NCBI GenBank assembly: GCA_905480605.1
Contig: CAJQRD010000001.1
Span: 62,001 to 126,000, forward strand
Direction: 5' to 3'
Length of the DNA stretch: 64,000 nucleotides
DNA from: an uncultured Saprospiraceae bacterium
GTDB lineage: Bacteria; Bacteroidota; Bacteroidia; Chitinophagales; Saprospiraceae
The notes under the pieces are model-generated. The model was not told the origin of the DNA and did not search any database. It saw nothing but the letters and a program-made list of their open reading frames with translations. Every line of letters begins with the position of its first letter. Positions within the stretch are counted from its first letter, which is position 1. Both the position numbers and the translations under genes were made by a program. This document shows positions 28,301-38,680 of this stretch, piece after piece.

Positions 28301-30305
28301 TTTCTGCAGTAAAATTTCCTGTACTAGGAGCAATCCAATTCCAACTAACATCAAAAGAAGAGCTAGTAGGACCTTGCTTAATAGTTAAATTGGAAGCCAT
28401 ATCACCGGAATTGTCAGCATACGCTCCATCCTGTAATAATACTACGTTACTATTAACAGAATTTGGACCTAATACTGCTGAAGTTTCATTAGGCAAAGGC
28501 CTACCATTTTTCCAGTTTTCATAAGAAAGACTTTCATGATCATCCCATAAGAATGAATTGCCAAATCTCTTCATACCTAACCAAAATCTATCTCCATAGC
28601 TTTGTCTTACTTTTGAAACCAACCAATCCTCTTCTGTTTGATTATCAAAAGTAGCCAATGTTCCGCCATAAGCTTCAGCTCGTTTCTTAGCAATTGTAGC
28701 TGATGTTGAATAATTTGAGATATAGTAATAACTACCGTTATTCTCACCAACATAATTTAAACCACAGAACTCAGGTATTTTACAAGCACAATTGTCTGGA
28801 TCAGACGTCATTCTTCTTGCCAACATACAATGTTGTTTACAGTCATCATAAGAACCATCATCAAATGAAGTTGCATTTACAATGGCAGAGCCACCAGTAG
28901 TTAAACTTACAGCAGTAAATTGATCACAAATTGCAATTGGTGGTGTATTATCTACAACCTCCACTAACACAAAACATGAAGAACTTTTATAACATTCATC
29001 ATAAACAACAAACTCAACATTATTCAGACCCATAGGAAGAATAACAGAAGCTGTGCCATTATAATCTATCTCAATTCCACCCTCATATTTTAAATCAATA
29101 CGCAAATTAGAAGAACAATTATCTGTTGCATCTGGTAAAGGCAATGATAAACTGGCCCCACATGTTACTGATCCATATACAGTATTTGTAGCACCCATAA
29201 GTGTATTAGTGCTCAACTGTAAAGATTCTGGACAAGAAACAACTGGTGGCGTATTATCCAATATTTCTAATATCTGAGGTGAAGGGCATGTATATGTTTG
29301 TTCTCCATCACAGTGCCATTCTCTTAATGTCCAAGTTCTCATGATCTTTCTTGAACATCCTACCTGAGGTAATTCAATGTCAGTAAACAAAACAGTTGAA
29401 TTACAATAAATATCTGGGAAAGGGTATAAACTAACAACAGCTGGCTCTCCATTAACTGTAGTCAATATTGTAGGCGCACCTACTTCTTCTGGGTCTGGAT
29501 AACCGTTATTGTTGTCATCCCAACGAAGGTCAACATCTAAAACACCATCACCATCTGAATCAGTATCTAATACCGAAAACAAGTCAGACTTCTCACACAA
29601 CTGATCCGAACTCCAAAGTCCATCACATGATAATGCATTACCACTATCAGCTGAATAGCTAATTGGGCAAGTAACATCGCCAAAATTAATTCGCTCTAGT
29701 CTATATATTATTTTACAAACTGGAGCCTCATTACCCTTAGAATCTACTGCAGTATACTCTCTTGTTATTACTTTTATATAAGTAGGATCACATATTGGAT
29801 CTATAGATTCCGATAATAAAATCGGTACAGCTAATCCCTCACAAGCATCCATATAAACAGGACCTTCAAGAATGCTAAAATCATTACAACTCAAATTAAC
29901 AGGAGCTGTAGGACACACCTCCAATAATGGACCTAATTTGTCTTCTAGAATAATTTCCCCCCAACACGAATTACCACTATTCATATCAGTTACCTTAGCA
30001 TATAAATCTTGTCCTATATAAGACGCATCTATTATTGGGTTTCCAATATCACCATATTGATTTGATACTGTCACTACAAAATTAACTACACCACCTGGAG
30101 GCGGAGGGCAAGAGGATGCTTGATCATTTAATATCATATCAGCTGTAATATTAGCCTGACAGTTAATATCAATAGAAACTTGTGTTGAACCATTACAAGC
30201 CAATGAGCATTGGGTGTTAGCTATGGTTCCACCAAAAAAAGCTAGTACAATTACACAAGTGCAATTTCTTAACCATCGGTTGATAGTCGAATTAAAATAC
30301 TTCAT
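25374..30305 (-). CDS. Giant paralogue B: surface protein with C-type lectin-like, dockerin-like and cohesin-like modules, T9SS type A sorting domain
   Basis: The 1643-residue protein has a signal peptide (1-~32), the shared LACNGSTQVSIDINCQANIT...SCWGEIILEDKLGP module and HYR/Ig-like repeats. A C-type lectin-like domain lies at about 513-630 (KRAEAYGGTLATFDNQTEED, RFWLGMKRFGNSFLWDDHES, YENWKNGRPLPNE), which the other three giant proteins lack. More repeats, a dockerin-like module (about 1300-1365: NGVSTLDLVEIQRHVLGM and calcium loop DINRDNKLTSID), a cohesin-like module (about 1432-1538) and a type A sorting domain (about 1555-1643) follow. The lectin-like domain suggests glycan or protein binding, but a QPD or EPN calcium-sugar motif is not evident (sequence at the site is RPLPNE). 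Transcribed alone. Confidence 0.85.
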   Translation of the reverse strand: MKYFNSTINRWLRNCTCVIVLAFFGGTIANTQCSLACNGSTQVSIDINCQANITADMILNDQASSCPPPPGGVVNFVVTVSNQYGDIGNPIIDASYIGQDLYAKVTDMNSGNSCWGEIILEDKLGPLLEVCPTAPVNLSCNDFSILEGPVYMDACEGLAVPILLSESIDPICDPTYIKVITREYTAVDSKGNEAPVCKIIYRLERINFGDVTCPISYSADSGNALSCDGLWSSDQLCEKSDLFSVLDTDSDGDGVLDVDLRWDDNNNGYPDPEEVGAPTILTTVNGEPAVVSLYPFPDIYCNSTVLFTDIELPQVGCSRKIMRTWTLREWHCDGEQTYTCPSPQILEILDNTPPVVSCPESLQLSTNTLMGATNTVYGSVTCGASLSLPLPDATDNCSSNLRIDLKYEGGIEIDYNGTASVILPMGLNNVEFVVYDECYKSSSCFVLVEVVDNTPPIAICDQFTAVSLTTGGSAIVNATSFDDGSYDDCKQHCMLARRMTSDPDNCACKIPEFCGLNYVGENNGSYYYISNYSTSATIAKKRAEAYGGTLATFDNQTEEDWLVSKVRQSYGDRFWLGMKRFGNSFLWDDHESLSYENWKNGRPLPNETSAVLGPNSVNSNVVLLQDGAYADNSGDMASNLTIKQGPTSSSFDVSWNWIAPSTGNFTAENGINFKLLYYNGSVWEALYSERYTGSNTSNTIEPLLDITQSSSFRFNLPANSPCGTHYFRVAIEDNAFASDVIIGDFATDNCDSHYDNVDASFEVSSGQCAGDCVMMTPAPYNEWNDADCLTEVPYILEIKDICGFSQAVNFCCADVGTEQMVIFRVVDIFGNYNECMVSVDVQDKLAPTLLCPPNEVVDCDAAFNASNLTPQFGFPTVLDDCGADVTEEGINEITSCNLGTYTRVFTATDSGGRTSTCKQIITFENPDVVNVSTNFVCPRDTIMIGCMLMADLSPEEVGYPEFDNTRCGMIASNYDDEVFTFNGTNGDACFKVLRHWEVIDWCQSSLPISSCVQVLKVTYDVAPELVVGDSIEMCTYDSECQDGFIELTASGSSTCTALEDMRWKYSVYAGELGVGPNTFTNPVTEDSGNGGETGFSGDFPIGTHVVVWTFYDRCGNATSRNQTFTIYNCKAPTAYCINGIAVDLMPMDFDNDGTPDFGMVELWASDFNAGSSHPCGDDVILSFSDDPSDRLIQFDCTSRGDTMVEIWASVVGYNGTLNQSYCTSLVNVQDNNNACQGQREETVNVGGSVFTETLENIGDVHITLEGSPLAEMTNQDGEYAFPDMPMGGDYLINPASSQNPLNGVSTLDLVEIQRHVLGMQRFDSPYKIIASDINRDNKLTSIDLLELRKLILGVYNNFPNNDSWRFVDSEFKFVDPTDPLSEKFTEDYYISNLESDMEVDFIAVKIGDVNGTATASLNGNGVESRSIDVTSLEIEDKSFEVGESVQIPVIINNANVEGFQLTMNYDNSKLIVESIEGTNNAFSKSNYRLLDNAVAMSWNNSSTEQTQNFVINAFAIESGKISEVLSISNDVVKSELYKDGGQVSTPKLDFGNDQLAQTFELYQNTPNPFTDETKVNFVLANQDYVEISVTDIQGRQVKRIFGTFNKGMNSISLSAEELGHGGVYYLTLKTNNNIATVKMVAIR

Positions 30306-30455
30306 GAGATCCGTTTTAAATTTTTACTGTTCGGGAGACTTCAATTCCCACTTAATAAAAAATAGTTTACTTATTTCTTTTGGATCTATTAGTACTCAAG
30401 GTTGTGGCTCTAGTACTTATCAGTCCTTCACAACTAATTCATACATAATCGAATA

Positions 30456-30463
30456 CAAATGTA
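30456..30463 (-). promoter_or_regulatory. Candidate -7 element of giant paralogue B
   Basis: The minus strand reads TACATTTG, identical to the element in front of giant paralogue A, with ATG about 150 bases downstream. No good TTTG element at consensus distance. Confidence 0.4.
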
Positions 30464-31367
30464 ATAAAATTATAATATGTTGTTGTAACCTTCAATAGGT
30501 ATATTACATATTTAAAAAATTAAATGCATGAAAAAGTATAATAAAAGGAATAACAAAGGCGAATACCCTTATAAAAATGTGAAATAACGTCAGATACAGA
30601 ATTAAAATAAAATATAAACACCCAAATCAAAACCAATGCAACAAGGTAGCTCCTCAATCAATAAACCATCTAAAAAATAGAATAACACACAATAATTTAA
30701 CAATCTACCAGAATCAACACACTCTAGAATAAGATCTTTCTAACCTTTTGTGAGGTACAAAACAGAAAGTATAAAGAATTCAAGCATTGCAATTCTTTAC
30801 AATACAATATTTTTAAAATATTACCACACAAAATTAATTGGATTGGTCCATTTAAGAACTCACGAACTTGCAATTCTTGCTATAGATATATATTCAACAC
30901 AGATTCTTAAAAAAATTAGAATGAAACTGGAATAATTTAGACAGCCATAAAAATCCCAGAGACAAATTTCAACTCTTTATGAGGCTAGTGACCTCCCTCA
31001 CTCTAGACATTTTAAACACTATTCTTTTTAGGACTTTAACTAAACTATTGAAGAATGTCTTAGATTACAGATCATAAACTAAATAGGTTTTCTTCGAATG
31101 ATATACGAAATATATAAAGCAAGTAAATCCACAATTACACAAAATCCTAAAAAATCTTCAATAGGTATAGAGGAAAAGGAAGTCAACATATCTTTAATAA
31201 TGATCTATCTAATGTTTTGCGAGTCCTTAAGTAATGAATTGAAAATATGCGAAAGGCTAACAATTTTGCTCTGGATAGATTTCAACATATGAAACTCTAA
31301 CTAAAATTCAGATAGCCATCAGAGAACGATCTATTTATAGATAAATATAATAGCAAAGATATATCAT

Positions 31368-31402
31368 AAAAAAAGCCCCCCTTCAAATTAATGAAGAGAG
31401 GC
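31368..31402 (-). terminator. Rho-independent terminator of giant paralogue C
   Basis: A 10-bp stem with some G-U pairs (31393-31402 with 31375-31384) and an eight-base loop, then T7 on the minus strand, about 30 bases after the stop at 31431. Confidence 0.85.
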
Positions 31403-31430
31403 CATCCCAAAAACCGATTTTATTCTAGTA

Positions 31431-34400
31431 CTATTCGATTATAATCATCTTCTTAGTAGCTGTGAAATCTCCACTATCTAAACGGTAGTAGTATACTCCA
31501 GCAACTCCAAAATCGGATTTACTCAATTCTATTCTATTAGAACCAGCTGCATAGTTACCAGTAATAGTCTTAACAACTTTACCAGTTACGTCAGTGATTG
31601 TTAATGTAGCATCAGCAGATTGAGGCATATCAAAACCAATTACAGTGTTAGCACTGAATGGGTTAGGCTCATTCTGATTAAGAGCAAATGTAGCATCTGC
31701 ATCTCTTGCATTGTTAAGTACGATATTAACGATGTCTAAGTTAGATCCTACATAAGCCTCAGCTGTTGTAACATCACTGTTAAGATTGATTATATCAGAT
31801 AACTTACCAGTAGTATTAGCTTTAAATGTCATAGTGAATAAATCACCTGTTGCATTTAGTGCCTCATTGCTATTCCAAGAAGTAGTCACAGAGTTTCCTA
31901 CAACTCCGAAGTTATCTTCAGTAACATTTACAGCACCAGCTTGAACACTTACTAACTCAAGACCTTGAGCGTTTAATGTGAATTGGTAACCGAATACATT
32001 ATTAAAGTTATCTCCAGATACTGTTAAATCAACAGTTTGACCAGCTTCAACTTGCATATCTTCAAAATCGATATTGATAGTAGCAGAAGATCTGTCTTCA
32101 GTTGTACCGCTAGTTAAATTAGCAACTACACTCTGATTAACATCTCCAATCTTGATACCTATGAAGTTTTCATCCATCATATCAGTTGTCAAGTTGTAAA
32201 TATCAATAGTCTCATCAAAGTTCCAAGGGTTGTTAATATCTAATGTTTGAGAAGCATCTGCGAATCTCCAGCTAGAATTATTAGAAAACTCACTGTTTAT
32301 TCCTAAGATTAATTTTCTCAACTCAATTAAATCAATTGCAGTAACTGCACCATCATTATTAACATCAGCAGCGATTAATTTGTAAGGGCTATCAAGATTA
32401 GCTAATCCTAAGATATGTCTTTGGATCAATACTAAATCTAAAGTTGAGATACCATTAAGGTAATCACCATCTTTACTAGCTGTTACAGCGTAATCTAAAT
32501 TCGTTACGTTATTGTTGAACACATACTCACCGGCATTAGCCATGTAACTAGCTTCATTCTCGTTGATCATTTCCATGTTAGAAACTTCAACATTTTCAAT
32601 TAACTCACCAAATTCTGTTGCGAAGTTACCAGCAATCATACTTCCTGATCCGATTGTGTCTTGACAACCATTAAAGTTATCAACCAATCTCAAGTTAACT
32701 TGACAGAAATCATAATTACCACACTTATCCCAAACATATACACCTATTGGTAATACAGAGTTAGAAGCAGCTGCCAAATCATCACAGTTGAAAATTCTTG
32801 CAGAAGATCTTAAAGCAGCATTGTAAGTAGGATCATTTTCAGGAGCTACATCACTAAATGTGAAACATAAGTCATCAGCCTCAGTACAGTTATCAAATGA
32901 ACCTCTATCAAAGTCAATAGCCCATAATTCAACCATTGAAGTTTCAGGACCAGCGCCATCAGGATCAGCCATAAGTGCAGTACTTAAGTTAATACAGTAA
33001 GGAGTTGGTGCTTTCTTATCTTGAACAGTGAAGTAAGATGTAGTAGAACTTACGTTACCACAACCATCATAAATCTTCCAAACAACTCTGTGAGTAGTCT
33101 CTCCACAGTCAGCAGGAATTTGATCTGGAATGTTAATAGTATATTCAAAACCTGGAGCAGTAGCGAAGTCACCCTCGTTATTATCAACTCCACCTCTGTT
33201 TCCTACTCTAACATCAGGAATCAAGTAACCATATACATTTAAGTTATCAGCAGCATTATCTTCTGACCATAATGGATCAGTTGATGTATTTCTATCTTCA
33301 GCAACAAAAGATGACCATTCTCTATCGAAAGTCCAGTCGTTGTTGATATCTACATATACATTCCACTTCAACCATTGTGAAGGACAAGCATTATCAATGA
33401 TGTTACCATCAGAGTCAACATTTGTATCATTACCAGTTGCAGACATTTGAATACCTACACCTACACAAGAACTATTATCAACTGTAGTTCCAGATCCACC
33501 TGATCCAGGTACCGCCTCAAACATACTGTCTTGAGCAACAACTACAGGAGCATAAGTATCAATTAATTTACCAATTACAGTCCAAGTCCAGATTCCTCCA
33601 GTGCTAGGATTGTTAGGCTCATATTGACACCAGTCAATTACTGTATAAGTATTAATGATTTTTCTACAAGCGTCACCTTCAAAGAAGAATGTATCACTTT
33701 CCATAGACCAACCTACTAAGCTACAGTTTGCGTCAACCCATACAGGCTCATCACATAAACCATCAATACAGCTTAATCTAACTTCTGCATAATCAGGAAT
33801 ATCGTCATCATTAGTATCAATTTGCTCTATATCAGAACCACTTACTTCCATCAATCCACAGTCATCACCATCATTGTCAGCCAATCTGATGAATTCATCC
33901 TCAGAGTAAGGCCAATCAATAGATACAGAACCGTCAAATTGTTGCACAGAAGCTGGTCTTTCAATAATAATTAATTGTCTACATGAAACCTCAGTTCCTG
34001 CAATTGACCACCATCTTGTAATTGGACCATAGTGACAAGCCTTATTAAATAAGTCTTCATCAACTTCACTCCACCAAGCAGCAGTATAATTTTCAAGTCT
34101 TCCGTTACCATCTACATCTGTACACATACCAACTTCGTTGATTAACATACCATTCGGATTAGTAACAGTGAAACTAGCTATCACACCATCTTGGTTGATA
34201 TCTAATCCACATAAGTCAGTGTAAGTAACATCAAGGTTACCACAAGTTGAAGAAGCATGAGCAGAACCACCTGTTACAGCAAGATCTTTTTCATCCATTT
34301 CACATGTAATCTTAACTAAAGGAGGACATGCTAAAGAAGGAGCCAATTTAGCCTCTACTCTTACTGTAGCCCAAGTGATACCAAATTGATCACCAGGAGT

Positions 34401-37400
34401 TCCTGGTATACCATCCATGTTAGCATCATCCCATACACCTAATTCTACCTCGATTAATACATAATCATTAATTCCATCACCGTCAGTATCACCACCAGTT
34501 CCGTCAATTAAATCTTGACAACAGAATTTAACAAATGCACCCTCATCAGTATCATCTCTATCATGCCCAGCAGGCTGAGAAGAGTTTGCCAAATCATTGA
34601 AGTTAAAGAATGATGAGTTGTTATTATGATCATCACCCAAGTTTCCACAGAAACCAATGTTATCTTCAGGATCGTCGTCAGCATCAGTTCTTCTGATTGC
34701 AACTCTTACAGGACCACAATCACCATCATGTGAACCATTATCAACACTTGTTACATATAATTTAGCAGAACCACCAGATGGATCAGTTGGAGAACTTGTT
34801 AAACTGATTACGATGTTTTGCTTAGCAATTGCTACAGGAGCAGAACCATCAACAACAGTTACAACTAACTCAACATAAGAAACATTACCACAACAGTCGC
34901 TTAACTCATAAGTATAAGTGTAAGAGTCCATAGCTTTAGGTAAACCTTCTACTATCCAAATTGGAAATCCGTTTGCATCTAATACAGGGTTATCATCGCT
35001 GTCTAACATTACTTTAGGACCAGCAACGATTTCAGTAACTGTACCTGGCTGACCGTAAATTCTATAAGTTACGTCAGAAGAACAGTTATCATATAAGTGA
35101 TCAGGCACTGGTAATCTAAAGTTAGCAGCACAACCCCAAGGATTAGCACTTACAGTCATAGGAGCTAGAGGACTAGCAGTAGGACCTTCAGTATCTTTAG
35201 CATGTATAACTTGTACACCATTAGCAGTCTCTCCAGTACACCAATCTAAAGCAGTCCATGTTCTGATAACTTTACTGTTACCATTACAATTGTCACCACA
35301 AGCAGGTAATACTTGATCATCATAAGTAAAGAATACATTACAAGCTTGACCTTCAAACTCTTGTTGCAGTCCTTTATCATTGAAACATAGTGGGTAAGCA
35401 TTTCTTACACCAGCAGCGTTTGCATTACATTCCCAGTTTGCAACGAATACTGGATCATAGTTATGACCGTCAGTAGCATCACAAGTAGGTAGAGGACAAG
35501 GATTAACTGCCTCCCATTGAGCTCTGAAATAAGCATAAATTGCATCAGGAGTAGTTTCAGCTCCACAAGTCATTGTTACAATGTTTGCAGGCCAGAACCA
35601 TTCAGTTCCCAATGCCTCAACACCAATTCTTTCTCTTGTAATAGTCTGAACTTGAGAAGAAGTGTTTCCAGCTGCATCAGTTGCAACCCACGTTCTCAAT
35701 ACTGTTCCACCATCACAATCGTTACCAATTGACTCTTCTTGAACAACTACTAAATCAACTATATTACAAGGTGAACCATTTGCAGATAAATAATCATCAG
35801 CAGTTACATTGTTACCACAAACGATTTGACCATTATTAAATATCACAGAAGCTGATATAAATTCTCCTTGATCACCACCTACAGTATCGTCCCATCTTAA
35901 CATCCATGTTCCTGAAAGCTCTTCACCATTAAGATCAGCTAACTGACCCATAGGTAATTGCAAGCTAGCACCAGTTCCTGGTACAGCGGCAGCACATGAC
36001 CATGCAGCACCTTCATCATCAAAAACAACATTCATGTCATCATTGATTCCACATTGATTATCAACTAGATCAACCGAAGCACCAGATGGAGCAATCAATT
36101 CTAATTCAATATCACCAACCCATGTATGCTCTAAGTTAATAGCAACATTTATATCTTCAACAAGACATTCAGGAGCATCAACTTCAAATGATAAGAATTG
36201 CTCAGGTTCAGCAGAAGTAATCGCTTCACCTTCAATTGGTAAGGCAATAATTCCATTTACATCAGTAGCTACCTCAATAAAATTAGGAATATCTTGCTTA
36301 CAAGTCACAGTCAAATCTTCAACAGCAAATACAGGAGGTAATTTATCTTCAATTACCATTTCACCCCAACAAGAATTATCTCTAATTACATCATTTACAG
36401 TTACAGTGTAAGTACCTGGATCAAGTGCTAATGATTGACCATTAACATCAGCTCCATTATTTACACCCTCTATATATACTTCATATCCGTTGAAGTAACA
36501 TCCATAAGGACCACCTTCCAAGAACATATCAGCAGAAATAAACGCTTCACAATCTTCATTCAACGATACATTAACTAAATCATTACAAGCTAAAGAAGTA
36601 ACAACTTGGTCAGAAGGGAATTCATTTACTGTTATACACCAATCACATGATGTGATGTTTCCAGCAAAATCAATTGCACTGAAATCAAAACAGTGAACAC
36701 CTATAGGTAAAGCTTCACCAGAAGCAAACTCATTTAAACCAGGCAACATTGGAGCTGGAGGAGCCACAACTTCACCAGTGAAAGAGAAGAATGCATCAAT
36801 AGTAAATCCAAAATCATTAAAGTATCCAGAACCACATTGTACAGAACACAGGTAAGTGTTTCCACCTGTAGAAGTAATACCATTACAAGCAGGACCATTC
36901 CAAGAAATTGCACCACCTACAGTCAATACTTCCATGTATAAACCTGGAGAAGCATCTGTTACTAAGTAAGGATCACCATTCATATCAAATACTGGAATAC
37001 AAGCTTCCTCACCTGGATTTGTAGCAAATACAGTAACGTCAACCAAACCTGAAGTAGCTACAGGAGTTGCAGTTAAAATACAAGGCATTGCAGTATGTGC
37101 TGCAGTTGCACCAGCTGGAGCTTCATAAAAGTTAACAGTTGCCATAGTTTGACCCCAAGCAGTGTTATCAAAGATGAAACATCCTTCATTTATTTGAACA
37201 TCAGCACCAGTAGGGAAACCTGAAATATCAAATTCCTGTACTTGAGATGTTTGAAAACCACCACAAGACAAAGTTGCACCTTGACCTGGACAGTTACCAA
37301 TAGAACCAAATGTTCCAGTAATTTCCTGCTCTCCTACCGGACAGTTATCAGAAACTAGAACTTCATAATCATATATTTGCTCACACTCACCACCTTGTAG

Positions 37401-38618
37401 GTTGAAAGTAAAATCACCTGGACAAGTCAATACTGGTGGCTCAACATCCTCAACTGTTACTTTAACTTCACAGTCGATAGGGAAAGAAGCACCAGAACCA
37501 GAACCAGTACCAGTAATATTAACACAAGTCGTACCTAGTGGGTAAGTGGCAGGACCATTTGCTAAACCAGTAAATGAGTTTAAGAAGTCAACACAAGCAG
37601 TAGCAACACTAACTGAACCAGTAACTGAACTAACTGCACAGAAGTTATCTACATCAGCATCAGCCAACAAAGTAAACCCTAAAACGCCATCAGCAGCCCA
37701 ACCATTATAGTCAGCTACAGGAACGCAAACTGTTATAACTATAGCACCAGCTCCATTACAGTCACCAACACCACCTGGGTTAATCACTTGACCAATAGTA
37801 TTGCCATTTTCATCAGCAATAAAAGGTTGCTCTGTGAAAAATGAGAAATCACCTCGCATGTCAAAGTCGATACATACTTCAGTCACACAGTCAGCCGAAG
37901 CTGGAACTTGAACGACACCAGCAATTTCAAAAGGTGTATCAATAAGACCTAAATTGTTAAAATTAAATGGAGTTTCAGCCCCAACAACGGTAACAAAATC
38001 TCCAGGAGAAGGAAGAATTATACAATCCATAGCACCAGAACCAGTACCAGTAGATCCATCAACAGATGGGTTAGGAATAGTAAATACAGCTTCACATACG
38101 CCTGGATCAGTACCTACAGTTTCGTCACATGGACAAACTATTGTACAATCTCCGCCGCCACCAGTAACAATACTAGCTACAACTTGTCCGCTTGGTGTTC
38201 CAGAACCACAAGCATAAGCTCCATTACCAGATGCCCCTCCATCTCCGCTGTAAAATACAACTTCAATAGGGTCTTGACCTGGACAGTTAGGAGGTAATTC
38301 CGTAGACAATGTAATCATTGCTGGAGGACACCATCCGTCTCCAAAAGTTTCAAAAGTGTGCAATTCAATGGTATTAGCATCATTTACACAAGCCGTGGTT
38401 GTTCCACCGGCTGGGTTTTGGCCACCACAAAGAACTTCTGCATCTGCAGTAGCATCCCATAGTACCCATGAGTTTTCACCATTGAAACCACCAGCTACAT
38501 AAGTAACCTCTAGTAGAGTTTCACCAGTTGCACATTGACTAGAAGCCGTTTGTACAACCACAGTCATCATAAGAAGACATGGTATTAGTTTAGTAAATAA
38601 ATTAAAAATCTTTTTCAT
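31431..38618 (-). CDS. Giant paralogue C: 2395-residue surface protein with P-domain, dockerin-like and cohesin-like modules, T9SS type A sorting domain
   Basis: The largest gene of the window. A signal peptide (1-~27) is followed by a ~650-residue region absent from A, B and D, with Gly/Ser-rich GTGSGAM and GTGSGSG linkers. Then comes the shared module (SLACNDLVNVSLNEDC...SCWGEMVIEDKLPP). A proprotein-convertase P-domain-like segment lies at about 789-934 (INLEHTWVGDIELELIAPSG, LSGTWMLRWDDTVGGDQGEF). HYR/Ig-like repeats with VIRTWTALDWC follow. The end has a dockerin-like module (about 2050-2115, with complete loop DVNNDGAVTAID), a cohesin-like module (about 2186-2286) and a type A sorting domain (about 2310-2395, NQNEPNPFSANTVIGF...KKMIIIE). 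A 159-residue secreted protein gene lies 62 bases upstream on the same strand, probably co-transcribed. Confidence 0.86.
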   Translation of the reverse strand: MKKIFNLFTKLIPCLLMMTVVVQTASSQCATGETLLEVTYVAGGFNGENSWVLWDATADAEVLCGGQNPAGGTTTACVNDANTIELHTFETFGDGWCPPAMITLSTELPPNCPGQDPIEVVFYSGDGGASGNGAYACGSGTPSGQVVASIVTGGGGDCTIVCPCDETVGTDPGVCEAVFTIPNPSVDGSTGTGSGAMDCIILPSPGDFVTVVGAETPFNFNNLGLIDTPFEIAGVVQVPASADCVTEVCIDFDMRGDFSFFTEQPFIADENGNTIGQVINPGGVGDCNGAGAIVITVCVPVADYNGWAADGVLGFTLLADADVDNFCAVSSVTGSVSVATACVDFLNSFTGLANGPATYPLGTTCVNITGTGSGSGASFPIDCEVKVTVEDVEPPVLTCPGDFTFNLQGGECEQIYDYEVLVSDNCPVGEQEITGTFGSIGNCPGQGATLSCGGFQTSQVQEFDISGFPTGADVQINEGCFIFDNTAWGQTMATVNFYEAPAGATAAHTAMPCILTATPVATSGLVDVTVFATNPGEEACIPVFDMNGDPYLVTDASPGLYMEVLTVGGAISWNGPACNGITSTGGNTYLCSVQCGSGYFNDFGFTIDAFFSFTGEVVAPPAPMLPGLNEFASGEALPIGVHCFDFSAIDFAGNITSCDWCITVNEFPSDQVVTSLACNDLVNVSLNEDCEAFISADMFLEGGPYGCYFNGYEVYIEGVNNGADVNGQSLALDPGTYTVTVNDVIRDNSCWGEMVIEDKLPPVFAVEDLTVTCKQDIPNFIEVATDVNGIIALPIEGEAITSAEPEQFLSFEVDAPECLVEDINVAINLEHTWVGDIELELIAPSGASVDLVDNQCGINDDMNVVFDDEGAAWSCAAAVPGTGASLQLPMGQLADLNGEELSGTWMLRWDDTVGGDQGEFISASVIFNNGQIVCGNNVTADDYLSANGSPCNIVDLVVVQEESIGNDCDGGTVLRTWVATDAAGNTSSQVQTITRERIGVEALGTEWFWPANIVTMTCGAETTPDAIYAYFRAQWEAVNPCPLPTCDATDGHNYDPVFVANWECNANAAGVRNAYPLCFNDKGLQQEFEGQACNVFFTYDDQVLPACGDNCNGNSKVIRTWTALDWCTGETANGVQVIHAKDTEGPTASPLAPMTVSANPWGCAANFRLPVPDHLYDNCSSDVTYRIYGQPGTVTEIVAGPKVMLDSDDNPVLDANGFPIWIVEGLPKAMDSYTYTYELSDCCGNVSYVELVVTVVDGSAPVAIAKQNIVISLTSSPTDPSGGSAKLYVTSVDNGSHDGDCGPVRVAIRRTDADDDPEDNIGFCGNLGDDHNNNSSFFNFNDLANSSQPAGHDRDDTDEGAFVKFCCQDLIDGTGGDTDGDGINDYVLIEVELGVWDDANMDGIPGTPGDQFGITWATVRVEAKLAPSLACPPLVKITCEMDEKDLAVTGGSAHASSTCGNLDVTYTDLCGLDINQDGVIASFTVTNPNGMLINEVGMCTDVDGNGRLENYTAAWWSEVDEDLFNKACHYGPITRWWSIAGTEVSCRQLIIIERPASVQQFDGSVSIDWPYSEDEFIRLADNDGDDCGLMEVSGSDIEQIDTNDDDIPDYAEVRLSCIDGLCDEPVWVDANCSLVGWSMESDTFFFEGDACRKIINTYTVIDWCQYEPNNPSTGGIWTWTVIGKLIDTYAPVVVAQDSMFEAVPGSGGSGTTVDNSSCVGVGIQMSATGNDTNVDSDGNIIDNACPSQWLKWNVYVDINNDWTFDREWSSFVAEDRNTSTDPLWSEDNAADNLNVYGYLIPDVRVGNRGGVDNNEGDFATAPGFEYTINIPDQIPADCGETTHRVVWKIYDGCGNVSSTTSYFTVQDKKAPTPYCINLSTALMADPDGAGPETSMVELWAIDFDRGSFDNCTEADDLCFTFSDVAPENDPTYNAALRSSARIFNCDDLAAASNSVLPIGVYVWDKCGNYDFCQVNLRLVDNFNGCQDTIGSGSMIAGNFATEFGELIENVEVSNMEMINENEASYMANAGEYVFNNNVTNLDYAVTASKDGDYLNGISTLDLVLIQRHILGLANLDSPYKLIAADVNNDGAVTAIDLIELRKLILGINSEFSNNSSWRFADASQTLDINNPWNFDETIDIYNLTTDMMDENFIGIKIGDVNQSVVANLTSGTTEDRSSATINIDFEDMQVEAGQTVDLTVSGDNFNNVFGYQFTLNAQGLELVSVQAGAVNVTEDNFGVVGNSVTTSWNSNEALNATGDLFTMTFKANTTGKLSDIINLNSDVTTAEAYVGSNLDIVNIVLNNARDADATFALNQNEPNPFSANTVIGFDMPQSADATLTITDVTGKVVKTITGNYAAGSNRIELSKSDFGVAGVYYYRLDSGDFTATKKMIIIE

Positions 38619-38680
38619 AATAAGATAAGATTGAGTTTGTTATAATCGAATTTTCAAAAAATAAGAAATTGAGTAATCGT

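Larger units (their letters stand above)
30306..31430. other. 1.1-kb stretch without a convincing gene between giant paralogues B and C
   Basis: Very AT-rich. The B-proximal part holds the B leader and a candidate -7 element; the C-proximal end holds the terminator of C. Small ORFs (30750-30935 and 31098-31292, plus strand) have unlikely compositions, and no repeat, tRNA or conserved structure was recognised. The span is much longer than other gaps in the window. Confidence 0.6.

Noticed and set aside
30750-31292. Small plus-strand ORFs in the 1.1-kb gap
   Set aside because: No family resemblance, no promoter element and poor amino-acid composition.
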